64,000 nucleotides of DNA from Neodiprion pinetum (GCF_021155775.2 NC_060232.1:20839922-20903921); one strand, 5' to 3'; shown: positions 50,901 to 60,830, counted from the stretch's first letter. Numbers and translations: made by a program. The notes: a model not told the origin generated them from the letters alone.

Positions 50901-53900
50901 CTGCTACACTAAGTTGATCGGCAGCTGCTCTATCTGCTAGGTTTGCAAGGAGCGAAACTTCGGAGACTTCGGGTGGTAGTGATGCAATACGTTCTCTCAC
51001 TCCTGCATCTGACGATGCTGTGTTCTCCAAGTCCTGAAAATTTACCAAGCCTTCCAGATATGCAAAACACAATGATTCGCAGTAATCTAACTACTATGAC
51101 GGTTTAGTTCCTACTGCAAATATGAACATTTCTTTTGTTGGCAAATTTGAAATGTCTGTCAAATATGAAATAACTTAAACAAAAATGAAACAAGTAGCTG
51201 AGAAATTCTGTTTAATTGCATATTAAAACCATACAGAATTTCAGTCAAATTCAACGGGTGAAAAGGATTTTGAGAACCCCATAATATACACTGTAACATT
51301 GCATTTTGTAACCAGTCACAAAGTTACAGAAATGGAGTGGAATGGTACCATGAGGGTGGTACAAATCACTGAAAGACATCGTCGGTGGAAAAACTCTACT
51401 GAAAACTGAGAAATCGGTAAGATTGGTCAAGTTAGAATAGTGACATTGTTAACTTGGAGGTTCCTGAGGTTTATTATCATACTTGTGGCAATATCAATTT
51501 GTTTTTAACCTAGCATCGCTTTTAATTCTACCAAAAGGGATGTAGCAGTAAAAAATTGTGATTTCCGCAATAAATTACTAACAAAAAAGCACTAAATCTG
51601 CATATAGATTTTAATCGATTGTGCTCAAGTGGTGATGCCACCTTTAGAGACATGAAAAATTGCAATCTTGTACCGCAGATTAGACTACAAGTCTATGACG
51701 ACACATGTAGGGAACTTGGTGTGATTTGGGTAGTCGGTCATCAATCTTACAGGAGATTCTTTAAGTAGCAAGAGTAGGAAAACTTTGAGTGTATCCATGA
51801 CTAGGCTGCACTTCCTGCAAGCGATGCATGGAGAGTCGGACTCTAAACGTATGGAAGTCTACGAGCCATTAAAGTTAACAGTCCAGCAGTAGTACTGAGA
51901 TGGCAGAATCCAGAATGCGACAAAGAACGAATAGATTTAAAAACATTGAAAATCACGTGTACCAATCAGCTAGAAGTTTGAAATCCAGCTCATCGATTCA
52001 CCATGCGAAGTCACTGTCCATATGTTAAGGAGCACCACACCATATTCAATCTTCTTCTAACCTCGATCGCCGTAATGCTTCGATATTAAAGACTGTACTG
52101 CTCTCGCTCTAGCAAGAGAGCTGAGTTACCACTCCAGTACCGTAACATACCAAATCTAATATCTAAATGCTCGAACATAATCTTTACTTCATATTCATAC
52201 TTTAAATTCACATTCGTTCTTTACTATTCAACATAGCTTCTGTGTAATGAAAATTTACATCGCAATGTAAGGATTTCCCATTTTTTGCAAGTCTCTAAAT
52301 TCATTCAAGATTCCACGAAGTATATTTGCAATGATTATTTTATTTGTGTAGCGTTGTCCACGTTTATCTGCATGTCAGCTCCAGGGTGTGTTCCTCTTAT
52401 TTGTTTGATATTTCATATTTCGTATTTTACTCACAATGTGTTCTCGATCTTAGTGCCAAATTGCAGTTGGCAATTGGGTATTTGCATGATTTTTATATTT
52501 CTTAACTTTTGATGTTTTTCGATTCTATAAATTTTTTTAGAATTTTTGAAAAAAAAATATTTTGTTTTTGTTTATAAGTATTTAAATAATTTAATAAATA
52601 AAAAAAAGGCAATATTTAAATGAATAAGTAGCTCCATCTCGCGTATGTGACGTCACAATGCTGAATTTTTTTGAAATTTTTAGCGCCAAGTTCTCCTGTA
52701 AGCACGCCGTACGTGTAATCAGCTGTTGCTCTGTGTTGTGATTGATGAAAAGAACGTCTGATAGTGCTGTTTATTATAAACTAAAGTTATTAAATTATTT
52801 AATATGTCATTAAAAAACGATTTTTGTTGGTGTATAGTACCAACTTGTAAAAATACTCAAACTAATGCTTGCTTAACATTCTTAGTATAATAACATTGAC
52901 GTGATCATAACCTCCACACAATTATCCGTGTGAGTTAAAAAAAAAAAAACACCACACAAAAATTGATTTCTATTTTAATTATTTTCACCGAAGTCTGACA
53001 TTAATTATACAATGTATCAAACTTAAAGTTTAAAAAACTTACTTAAAATTTTTTTAGCGCTAGAAAATATTGTACATTACTCTTTGTGAATTCAAATAAA
53101 CGCGCCAGTAGCAGCACAATGACGTCAAACCAATCACATTCCGTTTTATGTCACGTGACTTTTATGTGATTTAGGACCACTTTTATTTATTAAATTATTT
53201 AAATACTTATAAACAAAAACAAAATATTTTTTTTTCAAAAATTCTAAAAAAATTTATAGAATCGAAAAACATCAAAAGTTAAGAAATATAAAAATCATGC
53301 AAATACCCAATTCTTGTGGTCCTTGATATTTCCCGTCTAATTAGTTCTTACATTAATCCTAAACTTATGAACAGATCTTAGTTTGTCAGAATAATAATAC
53401 ACGGGTTCAACAAATGCACCAAGGGAAATACCAATCTTCAGTGTATATTCCTCATCAACCCAACCCTTCTACTATTTGTCATGAAAAGTATGTTCTGAGC
53501 CAGTAGAGCGTTTCTGTTACAAAACTCTAGATCTAATCTTCTATGTATTGGATTTTTGATTTGATGCACAAGCATCTGGCGCCTAAAGGTATCAATTTAT
53601 TTTTATTTTGTTAATTAGTGATAACTAGAGTCGAACCTCGAAGAGCAGAACCAGGATAATCACCTAATCTCTGTTCATAAAAATGGCAAAATAATAGTAA
53701 AAAACATGCACGAATATGCACTTACCATCAAAGCTTTGATCAGTTCTTCAGTTTCCGGTGGATCCCCAGCAGGTGTGCGTGGGCTGAGCGTAACGTGCAG
53801 CTCTTTGGTACCATCCACCTCGATTTCAGTCTCAGATTTTTTTCTCTCTTTTTTTTCTTTCTTCAAATAGAGAATCACATTGATTATTATATCGAATACA

Positions 53901-56900
53901 ATAAGATATCAATCATACGTATATCGGATATTTGAACAATCGAACTAGCAATAGTACATCATATCAATACCATTCAATGTCAATATATAATTCGAGTACT
54001 GTACGTGGGTCAATTTTCAGTAAACCATCTGGGGATCGAAGTATGCATTGGTTTTTAATGTGATATAGAAATCAGCTGAATTTCAGACCTACATTGTTTT
54101 TCATCTACATGAATCTGGTCTATTTAGTCCTATACATTAACCTTAGGACCCTACACATGGGTACTACTAACTCCACATAATTCTTATGGCGTGCTAAAAT
54201 CATTTTACTTACTTCGTTGAGTCGAATTTTTCATGGTGAAATTTCAGATTAGCTTTTTCTCACATACAGTAGAGCGTCAATTATCTGAACTAATTAGGAC
54301 CGGAAACCATTCATATAATCGAACATTCGGATAACAGAACAGTGTGAAAAAAACCGCTAATTCGGTCAATGCAGGCATACATACGTATTTCAAACAGATG
54401 AATTATCTTCTTATTCTATGCATAGTACTTTTGGTTAACATTTATAACGCTTACATAATAGAATATATAGTGTATAAAATATATGTATTTAAAAACAAGT
54501 GTCTATACTAATATTAATATTTTATAAGTGGCACGTGTATGTATACATATTCGGTTTACTTCTTTGGAAAAAAATCCACAAGTTTCCTCTATTTTACAAC
54601 GGAAGCTCGGCCTGTTATTCGAAAAAACAAGAACTAAATAATTTTTGCGATAAACCAAATCACCATTCGGATAATTAACGTTTCGGATAACTAATGTTCG
54701 GATAATTGACACTCTACTGCATACTATTCCAATCTTCAGTCTTTCAGCTTCTGAATGAAAAAAACAAAACCATTCTATGACAAACAGTCCGTTATTGATT
54801 TGAAGTCCGTTGATTTGAAGTTCTGAGGTGCGTGTAACCCCTGTGTAGATTATTTATTTCATACAGAAGTGTAGGATCCTAGGGTTAAAGTTAAATTTTG
54901 TAATGCATATTTCTTGCTATAAAATGTAAATGTATCTCTTTGTGAGGGATGATGTTTGTAACGATAACGTGACGAATTGGTTGAGAAGAAAATTGTTCTT
55001 TTGCAAATTAAAAATTAGTTTTTACTTATGTAGTTGCATTTGTAAAGTATGCTTTATTTTAATTAAATCATACATTATAATTTATTGCACTTCTGACAGA
55101 CTTCAAGAAACCAAATAGTTACACTGACCATAAAAATTAATGGACTACCTATTTTTACTTGCAGAAATGTGCAATTTTGCAGTGGTAAAAACACTGAAAA
55201 TGCACGTAATAAACTATTTGAAAAAGAATTATGAAGCTTGAAGTATTAGGTTTAAGATACTTTTGGCAGATTTTGTCTACATCAGTTTTACTGCAAATTA
55301 TGCATGTTTAAAAGGACATAATACAAATATGTGGTTAAGAGTGAACTTCGACTTCCAAGTGCTGCACCAGGTGAAGTAATTTTTTTACGCAACATTACAC
55401 AACTTGTATGAGCAGTGTATTGCGCTAAAAAATTGTTTTGTTACGTTAGCTTACCAATATCAAACTTGTTTTCTTACGTCAAGGAAGAAACTGACATTTT
55501 TCAGAGTAGTAACTGTTCCAGTGATTCCTCGCAAAATATATTTTTTTCACAACTTTTAGAATTGTTACAACATGTCATAAAAATGTTTAGAAATGTTTTT
55601 CAACAACCCAAAATTTCCAACATAGCATAGCTACGAAAAAGTTGTGCATGCAGCAAAGTACTCATTTGCGTGACTGAATGTCCGTGCACAGCTGTGCTGT
55701 AATTTTATAACAACTCCTGGGAAAAAAATCAATAAACATGATATAATGTACTTAGATCTAATTAGATCGAATTAGATCCAAATAGTTTCTCCGTCTAATC
55801 TGATCTGAATATACATAATTTATGATAGACCTGATTAGATTTTTTTAGATCTAAACATATGTAATTTATAGATCTAATTAGATCTGTATAAATATAGGAA
55901 TATCTCAATAGACCTACTCAGATCTACAGATTATTTAAGATCAGATTGGATAGACAAAATTTGAATCTAATTAGATCTGATTAAATCAAATCATATCCAT
56001 TCATATTTTCTCGTGAATGTTAACTGTAGAGATGCAGAGTCAAAGAAACAAGAAATCCACAGACACTGCGCGATCCTGTAGATTAACAAAGTCCAAACTT
56101 CAGTTCATGAATGTATGCTTGGAGCAGAACTACTGTTTCCATTCATCTCACTCATTGTGAGCTACACGTCCGAAAAAACATCGATTCGCTCTGGATATGA
56201 ACTGATTTCCTCCAGAACCACAATCGCGTACGCTGTGATGTCGCTATTATGATCAGTGAGTTACGGAACCATGAGAAAGCTACATTCCGATGAGTTTTAA
56301 TTTGGACTCGCACTTTTGTATGTAGAAAAGCATTTTCAATATTTTCAATTGCGTACTGCAGGAATAATTTTCAAATAATAACGAAGTTGAAGAAGGTAAC
56401 GTTAGCGTGAGAAGGCATAGAACAAACTGGGAATTTTGAAACTTTATGAGCAAACATTGATGGAACTGAGTTTACAGATTATCAGTATGTTTTGCTTGAT
56501 TACAATTTACTGAATTTACATTTAGCAAATCAACCATTTTTCTGAAAATTCATCATTATTGTAATGTTGAGTGCTTCAACCTCTTGAATAAGATACTTAG
56601 AGCAAGATTGAATGCTGGAAAGTCAAGAGAATGGGTACTTCTGATTACCATATTTCTGAAAAATTTCTATACTATGGTGCTATGTATGAATTAAGTAAGA
56701 GTTTTCTGGATGGGGAGAGAGAGAGAGAAAATTTTAATGGCAGCTACTAACTCTTTCACGGACAAACGGTAGGGTACACATGTTTCATGAATATGGTAAA
56801 ATAAGAAGCATCAACATTCAAGTATGAGAGACTGACTGAACTCCGACACTTCACAAAATGTTCCAACACCAAATTTTCCTGTACAAAATTCAAGCAGGAC

Positions 56901-59900
56901 AAAATTATCGTAAACATAAATATTTTACACGAAATTATTTCTAAGCAATAATATCCGATAACACTAAATTTGATTTTTGCACAGGGTTTCCAGGTAATGT
57001 TACTGGTTTGATTCTATATTAATTGTCTATAATCGCCTGTATGTATAATAATGTTATGCACGACCATTTTTGTACAGCATAATATTGGTAGAACGTTATA
57101 GTTTTGTGTGGAACAATTACGTGTAGGATAAATCTTAACATTGACATTCCAGTTTGGTAATTATGTACGCTGTTAGCTCAATTTCTTCAACGTGATATTA
57201 TTTTGAAATTGCAAGTTTCTTTGCATAACTCGTAAGACCTCTTGCTCAGTCGGTATATGATGTAGATGATTTAACTGCCTCATTATGCAATTGCTTACTC
57301 CGGGCAATGTATGTTTGTATTCTTTAGATACTATTAATCATTTTACCCATTCTCGAATTACTATTATTATGATTGTCTAAATACTATTGTTATTCATACC
57401 CGAATACCTTTTTCATAAAATTTATTCTACCAGTACGCATTAAAACGTAGTATAACTACTGTAATAGTAGGAGAAAAATTTTTTGTCCAACTTACAATTC
57501 ACCGAAATGTCGCTTTCTCGCGATCCTATCGACATCCCACGCTGAAAATTTGAGAAGTTTAGAGAAAAATTCGGAGATGCTCAATAAAAATGTAAAAATA
57601 GTTTTGATAATAAGACGCGATTTTAACCCCGGATGGTTCATTGAAAACTGGTAAACTTACGCATCTAATACGCTACTTATCATCCATAACATACTTTATA
57701 TAATCATCACACATAATGTTGTCTTCGGTAGAAGTGATATATTATGAATTTGTCAATACATTTACAACAATTAACTGTAATAAAGATATAATTTCTGTAA
57801 TTCGAATTCTCATGTCTCTTCAACAGTTCACATAATCAATATGTCACTGTACATTTATCATCCTAATATGTATCGGTAACTAGAACGCATATCAACCAAG
57901 TACTAATTTTCTGTTTATATACTTGTATTTAAATACGACATTGAAGTTAGTTACGTTAATGTAATGAAATATTAGGAAAAAATGGGAGTACTTTGCAACT
58001 ATAGAATCAATCTGAAAAAGTTCAGTTTGCAAAATATGAGTATTTTTTTTTAGCTTTATTACAGTTTGCTGAGTTTCTAAAGGTAATTCTAAAATTGCGA
58101 AATAACAGTTCTTCACAAAAATGCATGGTTACATTAACATAGATATTCGAAAATGGTGGAAATTGAATTAATTTCAGCTAGTACGATGTAATTTTCTCAT
58201 GTAAGATCATGGACATGCTTGCACAAGACTAATATTAAAGGTGAATTAAAATTGTTTGTACCTTTATTTTACACACCTTCTCAACCTCAATTTTAATTTT
58301 TTTTTTAGGTGGTGGCGTTGATGGTTCTTTAACAGGTTCAACGGCTAAGTCAAAAGCTGCTTTGAACTCCGTTATTTGCACTTTGTCGTAGACACCTCTT
58401 TCCTCCCATATTTGCAGTAGCCTACCTAATCTCTCCCTTGTCTTGTCGTCAAATCTTTTCATGTGCTCGAAAGCCTTCGGCAGAATATTTCCAAATTCTT
58501 TGCCAAATTCTGGCCCTTTCTTTTTACTATTTTGTATCACATCATTCGCAAGATACATGAATGTCAGCTTACGGTTGTTTTTGGCTGCAAACAAGGTTAT
58601 TACTTAATTCTTTCCGATTCGTACAAAGATTGTGCATAATTTTTAGTTACATACAATTGTAATTTAAAAATGTAGGTAAGATAAATAGACCAGTCATTAA
58701 CCCAGGCACAATTGAATGACCATAATCACAGAAAGTTGCAGTAGCAGCAAGTAGAATGAAATTTTTGCACAGATACACTTGCAGATTACATGGAAATTGA
58801 ACCTTGTTTTAGAATTTTCATTCAAGAAATTAGCTCAAAGACTAAAACTGGTATAAATAATGAAGTCAACTATTAAATCCAAATTCAGGACTTGAATAAG
58901 CACAAACACATGAAAAACAGACAGGGTATCTATTTGATATGTGTAATGCTGGTTTTCTTCGAAGTGTTCAAGAATTCGCTGCATGTTTTTCAAGAAAATT
59001 GTTTCAATTTTCAAACTACTACACACGGACTCTATGGACAGCATAAGAAATGATCTTAATAATAATATGAAATTAAGCGATGAAGAAAAATTATTTTTCA
59101 ACAGGAATCGGAGAAATGCATAATCTTGAGAATACTAGTTGAGAATAACTTAACTTTAAATTATTTTATCAACTTTTAACTAATAACTATTATAGTATTT
59201 CAAACATTCTTTCCGTATTGTTAACAAGTAATAAACAACTACAGTACATAAATAAAGGCAAGAGTCCCCTGGACTACTGTGAGCTTAATTAATGCATCTC
59301 AGACATTAGCTAAGCTGATTCGAAATTATTGCAGTTTGGTCAGCTGGTGTATTTTTATCTATATATTTCAAGCTATAGCTATTCGCACCATCAAATAACA
59401 CATGTTACTTCAAACACTCCGAATGGTTGTCCGTCGTTAATTTTTGAATGACAATAAGGTTACAATAAGATCAGCCTCAGTTATACCATTGCTCGGGTTT
59501 GCGTGAATTATTGTATTTTGATGCTATTTGAAAATATCGTAAGAAACATGAAATCGAAACTATGCATCGGTGTCTACTTTCTTCACAGTTATAAAATATA
59601 TATGAAACGTAGCTCCGTTGTTGGAGAACAAAAGTTTTGGATTGATATGTTCGTGATTCAGACTTGACCACTCTTACCAGATAAAAAATTTGCAAATAAA
59701 AATTTAGAGCAACCCGTGTAGACTCACTCTGTAGCACAAATAGACATAGCATAGATCTTATGTGCAATGAAACATTTTTGTCAAATAATTTCAAAATCAA
59801 TATTGAAGATATGAATAATTCATGAGCAATATTTAATGCACATTCATTTTCCACAGCTCGATGTATACAGATATCAAGCATAGATACATTTAGGATATAA

Positions 59901-60830
59901 TGTCTATGACTATTCCATGTGTGTGATAAACTAATACAACTGAAAAAAAAAAATATTATTCATGAGAATGCAGATGATAGCATTTGGCTCCGTTGCTCAC
60001 AAGTGAATTTTTGCCAGATCCATTTGGAAAGGACTGTCTCTGCAGTGTTCGCTCCCAAGAGTTTTTTTTCTATAAGGTCTTTTTCTACATTCAAGAATTA
60101 TTCGTCCAGAAACTGCATTTCAATGATTTGCAACACTTTAAAGGTCGAAATAAGCATATCTAAAATCACGATACACAACCCCTTGATAAACATGAGGAAG
60201 ATGACTCTATCACCTCTAAGGCTGCAACAAATTAGGCTTTACTTTCTGTAGAAACTAATTCTTTACAATCAGGTAATGTGGGATTTTTTTCTGCAAACAT
60301 AAACTCTGTAGAAACTATCTTGGTAATAGCCTCACAATTCATGTGGTAACAGAAACTATACAGTAGCAGAATTTTTATCCACGAACTCAAAACCAGTTTC
60401 ATCTCCTTTTTAAGCACAGCTTATCAAGATCGTTCAATACAACCACCATGATTAAATTTATATACACTTTTATCTCATTTCGTTAGAACGAATATATCTA
60501 CATCACTTGGAGATAACCTCAAAATTGCTGAAAAGTTAAAGACATTCCTAGGATGTTGCGTTAATTGTCTTCAACGTAAATTTTCATCAGCATTGGTAGC
60601 GGTTCCTTGTTTTCAGATATATTGAACAAAAGGATGGATAAATGGTTTGGCTGTACGTGACAGAGAAAATAATAGTTACCCTTGCACATCTCTTTGTACC
60701 AAACTTTGACGATCGTTGGATGATGTTTTCTGTGATGAATTAACCATAACGACAAGGTCTGAATGCTCTGCTGGGACGGGTTTAAATCCAGTAATTTTTT
60801 TACCAACGCACTTTCAGTGAAACCTGCCAT
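23818..60830 (-). CDS. RPRD1B: RPRD1A/B (CREPT-like) Pol II CTD-interacting protein, 5 coding exons, spliced
   Basis: Spliced minus-strand gene: exons 60830-60680, 58584-58277, 53860-53726, 51033-50758 and 23967-23818 (stop TAA 23820-23818). It gives 339 residues, close to the roughly 326 I recall for human RPRD1B. Exons 1-2 form the CID domain (about residues 1-140), with family signatures TLSLWLIHHRKH and LANDVIQNSKKKGPEF. Exon 3 ends with EELIKALM. Exon 4 holds the helical C-terminal region (ASLPPEVSEVSLL, LADYNGRL). Exon 5 carries the hallmark tail LPDVTGGLAPLPSAGDLF. All junctions fit in phase (1, 0, 0, 0) with GT donors and AG acceptors. Known role of the family: nuclear homodimer or heterodimer that binds the phosphorylated CTD of RNA polymerase II and assists CTD dephosphorylation. 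A versus B paralogue cannot be decided. The exon 3 acceptor (TTTGAAG) is weak and its start is the least certain joint. The gene is stretched to 37 kb mainly by intron 4. Confidence 0.93.
25917..26225 (+). mobile_element. Possible terminal segment of a related long-TIR element
   Basis: Starts GGGGATTCCACGTCAACTCA and runs into AT-rich sequence directly up to the 26233 TIR. The start resembles the 26233 terminus (ATTCCACGTCAA shared). No partner end identified. Confidence 0.35.
27296..27438 (+). pseudogene. Transposase-like gene, 5' fragment
   Basis: Open frame from ATG 27296: ETCTYANIKICDYCRLKF with two cysteine pairs, then SSSVTSKDPQPS up to the CTAG where the LTR element inserted. Joined after CTAG to 31725 the frame stays open into TPRKRYVDILKLNESLIDLG. 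The 5' limit of the gene is uncertain. Confidence 0.6.
27439..27988 (+). repeat. 5' LTR (550 bp)
   Basis: Begins TGTAATGATTCAAATATAAC and ends ATAATCTTATA. Contains a short TGAA tetranucleotide patch at about 27835-27857. Flanked on the left by CTAG. Confidence 0.93.
27989..28010 (+). promoter_or_regulatory. Primer binding site, tRNA-Lys type
   Basis: TTGGCGCCCAACG followed by GAAGGCTCGAAAA. Matches the complement of the tRNA-Lys 3' end used by gypsy-type elements, with a few mismatches beyond the first 12 bases. Confidence 0.8.
28080..29234 (+). CDS. gag: gag of the LTR element
   Basis: 384 codons open from ATG 28080, about 90 nt after the primer site. Residues about 40-120 are a charged coiled coil (KLRLERQQLANQQKELDKSL). 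Residues about 130-300 carry the Ty3/gypsy gag core: IKVPKFSGEDNTNPREFL, ALNGRAKIWFDG and FKTAFLKEFYS. The C-terminal part is N/Q-rich and has no CCHC zinc knuckle, unusual for the group; the last 25 residues look like a shifted or deleted end. It would form the particle shell if expressed. Pol follows 51 nt later in the same frame beyond stop codons. Confidence 0.85.
   Translation: MGRVKRTPVSRPKTTRSGRNIQYKNMAPGSTNSNSDREDNATGVEGGDDLNKLRLERQQLANQQKELDKSLRDKQQQDAMMPEIRRLTEENERQRQLVERLSAVEPIQQNQNIEGRLVGGLINQLQSFQIEIKVPKFSGEDNTNPREFLNDLERYFDVKHVPAEQKILVIHGALNGRAKIWFDGKKSRFDDYECFKTAFLKEFYSVAIRIREKNRWSMRKFKGSENNLQTYFLKQTKEAQYFEPKLSDYEINYSIIQQMPIKVRESLVAIDFSDNNRVEAALAQLDLTYEEREREKPRNSQSYNNNSYNTSEINKPGHINAQPKYQQISQHNGVSTNPNFQNTVPTAVSVCLPNTSYPPPTYKLTTYFWTKSKVEWISFTNRQS
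29286..30503 (+). pseudogene. pol: pol remnant: aspartic protease plus start of reverse transcriptase
   Basis: 405 codons. Residues about 40-160 form a retropepsin with the catalytic LDTGSQVTCT and the ILGNDWLL flap-side motif. A long acidic N/D/E-rich linker follows (about 170-310). Residues about 335-390 are the RT entry region: NKPGCTQVSQHEIKVT, then IVRKIYPIPLALRELVDKE. At about 30460 the frame jumps to integrase-tail sequence and reaches TAG at 30501-30503. The RT palm, RNase H and integrase core are missing. Protease may be intact. Confidence 0.85.
30504..30707 (+). pseudogene. pol: Integrase C-terminal tail of the LTR element
   Basis: Same frame as the pol remnant, after one TAG. Reads NDLVLLKVPLPSNAADRVTH and then FHIYHGPYKITKMIGKNAFV, the GPY-type end of a gypsy integrase, and finishes at TAG 30705-30707. 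It shows that one deletion removed everything between early RT and late integrase. Confidence 0.8.
30708..31170 (+). other. LTR element 3' internal noncoding segment with polypurine tract
   Basis: AT-rich with no frame. Ends with AAAAGGGAGGCAAA next to the 3' LTR, the plus-strand primer. No env-like frame. Confidence 0.75.
31171..31720 (+). repeat. 3' LTR (550 bp)
   Basis: Same length as the 5' LTR; five substitutions seen and no indels. Followed by the CTAG duplicate at 31721. Confidence 0.93.
31725..33458 (+). pseudogene. Transposase-like gene, main part, several stops and frameshifts
   Basis: Pieces of one protein read through in order: TPRKRYVDILKLNESLIDLG (31760), ARPKHCVLPGASGTHSVCIN (32360), CNPPAAKCHLNQCRSCSGTK and RQWVSVDRINFETM (32517-32728), and the 152-codon frame 33000-33458 with IHFSDGAGAQYKNKIK, AEWNFFATSHGKELCDGIGG and GTLTCHYIKPI. 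I recognise this as a multi-copy animal family of unnamed proteins; the acidic residues in SDG and CDG could belong to a DDE-type site (inference). At least five stops or shifts lie between the pieces, so it is dead. It sits inside the 26233-34400 TIRs, so it is the likely transposase. Confidence 0.65.
34401..35220. other. No gene recognised
   Basis: Intron sequence. ATTCCACA near 34479 is a weak echo of the TIR tips. Open frames have no domain. Confidence 0.5.
35221..36045. mobile_element. 825-bp large palindrome (foldback element)
   Basis: The left arm, 35221 to about 35660, pairs with the right arm, about 35665-36045: GAAATTTTTGGAGACAGCAG, ATCGAGATGCGGTTTTCTGC, CTATATCGTCTGGTGGGGCC, TTTCCGAGTTTCCAGTCG as complement, and so on. 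Each arm also contains two direct copies of a 45-bp block around GTTACTCGGGGGTTTTTGGG (35424, 35560; complements at 35668 and 35800). C or G runs occur at the centre. Confidence 0.82.
36046..36900. other. CpG-richer stretch, no gene recognised
   Basis: A 131-codon minus-strand frame (36945-36550) shows no known domain. Base composition differs from the AT-rich surroundings. Confidence 0.4.
36900..37215 (+). repeat. Degenerate repeat field, (C)GTTTAGTTG words
   Basis: Many copies of GTTTAGTTGAG, TTACGTTTAGTTGCGCTTGC and CTTAGTTAAGTTTYCG; one approximately 90-bp block is duplicated (about 36918-36998 and 37006-37100). Confidence 0.6.
37216..42800. other. No gene recognised
   Basis: Intron 4 sequence. 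AGGCGCCCAACAG at 37767 resembles a tRNA-Lys primer site, but I see no LTR next to it. 39426-39495 is a half copy of the 1605-2077 hairpin arm. 41100-41150 is an A-rich low-complexity run. Confidence 0.5.
42811..43174 (-). other. Unrecognised minus-strand open frames
   Basis: Three overlapping frames of 76-94 codons share this block. None has a known motif. It might be an old coding fragment or chance. Confidence 0.12.
43175..46015. other. No gene recognised
   Basis: AT-rich intron sequence with only short frames. Confidence 0.5.
46016..48327 (-). pseudogene. Second transposase-like pseudogene, distant relative
   Basis: Minus-strand fragments in order: SAAARKRSEQQR (48145), KKHKLCKSWSSWKQ (47972-47664), MQKHKRYLQDTIKNHYKELL then FYPLRPFWVVSPRVADDTCL (47718-47518), LCCDGYNKKYLERNCKTWCE (near 47440) and MFYALGCKMSEFYPN with CKRTADQVVAHSGD (46860-46720). 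This is the layout of the unnamed animal transposase-like family: RLRPFWVV block, cysteine cluster, then a QYKNK...KRTADR region. Many stops and shifts. It has the same broad architecture as the 31725-33458 copy (RPK/RPF-W-V block, C-x-C cluster, C-terminal motif) but little direct identity. No TIRs found. Confidence 0.55.
48330..50757. other. No confirmed gene; intron 4 near exon 4
   Basis: An 82-nt minus-strand segment (48764-48683) has an acceptor-like CTGCAG and donor-like GTAAGT on either side. 49510-49540 is a GT/GC dinucleotide patch. A plus-strand frame at 50008-50286 has no known domain. Confidence 0.4.
50758..51033 (-). CDS. RPRD1B: RPRD1 exon 4 (C-terminal helical dimerisation region)
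   Basis: Acceptor AAATTTTCAG before GACTTGGAGAAC. It encodes 92 codons beginning DLENTASSDAGVRERIAS and ending QQAQTTLE, then the donor GTGAAA at 50757. The motif ASLPPEVSEVSLL and the long helix through LADYNGRLQAEMEDRRKLL match the RPRD1 C-terminal domain. Phase 0 on both sides lets it join exon 5 as LE-DYKEKL, as in human LE-EYKQKL. Confidence 0.92.
52472..53312. mobile_element. 841-bp TIR element with a THAP fragment, in RPRD1 intron 3
   Basis: Arms 52472-52608 and 53177-53312 (about 136 bp) are near-exact reverse complements: AATTGGGTATTTGCATGATT, AACTTTTGATGTTTTTCG, AAGTATTTAAATAATTTA. The interior carries a short THAP-like start. No target duplication seen. Likely a non-autonomous relative of THAP-carrying DNA transposons. 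Confidence 0.82.
52804..52890 (+). pseudogene. THAP-like zinc finger start (28 residues)
   Basis: ATG 52804 to TAA 52888-52890. FCWCIVPTCKNT shows the first cysteine pair and proline/asparagine context of THAP domains in transposon proteins. Nothing of the C-H half follows, so it is truncated. Confidence 0.5.
53726..53860 (-). CDS. RPRD1B: RPRD1 exon 3 (linker)
   Basis: 45 codons, from KEKKERKKSETE to PPETEELIKALM, with the donor ATG|GTAAGT at 53725. The EELIKAL motif matches the human TEELIKAL that precedes the C-terminal helical domain. The acceptor is inferred as CTATTTGAAG; a slightly different start in the A-rich stretch is possible. The acidic and basic linker composition is normal for the family. 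Confidence 0.85.
54267..54719. mobile_element. pogo/Tigger-type MITE, 453 bp, in RPRD1 intron 2
   Basis: Ends CAGTAGAGCGTCAATTATCT and, from the right, CAGTAGAGTGTCAATTATCC. The CAGTAGA...ATTATCCG tip is typical of pogo/Tigger elements in the Tc1/mariner superfamily. Subterminal copies of ATTCGGATAA occur on both sides. Flanks TA and CA suggest a mutated TA duplication. No transposase. Confidence 0.85.
55745..56005. repeat. AGATCTAATTAGATC-rich cryptic repeat
   Basis: Many close variants of the self-complementary words TAGATCTAATTAGATC, GATCTGATTAGAT and AGATCTGATTAAATC over about 260 bp in RPRD1 intron 2. Confidence 0.65.
58277..58584 (-). CDS. RPRD1B: RPRD1 exon 2 (rest of CID)
   Basis: Acceptor TTTGCAG precedes CCAAAAACAACCG. 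The exon encodes KNNRKLTFMYLANDVIQNSK through ERLGRLLQIWEERGVYD to a lysine-rich PPPKKKIKIEVEK tail, then the donor GTGTGT at 58276. The 308 nt keep frame with exon 1 (459 nt together). This is the most conserved part of the protein and fixes the family assignment. The basic tail could be a nuclear localisation signal (inference). Confidence 0.93.
60680..60830 (-). CDS. RPRD1B: RPRD1 exon 1 (start codon, N-terminal half of CID)
   Basis: ATG at 60830-60828 in the context AAAAATGG. The exon encodes 50 codons plus one base (MAGFTESALVKKLLDLNPSQ onward) and ends TGCAAGG before GTAACT at 60679. The continuing open frame past this point is intron, since it loses family similarity exactly at the donor. 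Phase 1 splits an alanine codon completed by CC at the start of exon 2. Confidence 0.92.

Noticed and set aside
57230..57300. tRNA-like wording (GCTCAGTCGGTAT)
   Set aside because: No acceptor stem or T-arm can be formed around it.
59477..59881. 134-codon minus-strand frame in RPRD1 intron 2 to 1 area
   Set aside because: No motif; RPRD1 splicing passes over it and including it would break the CID.
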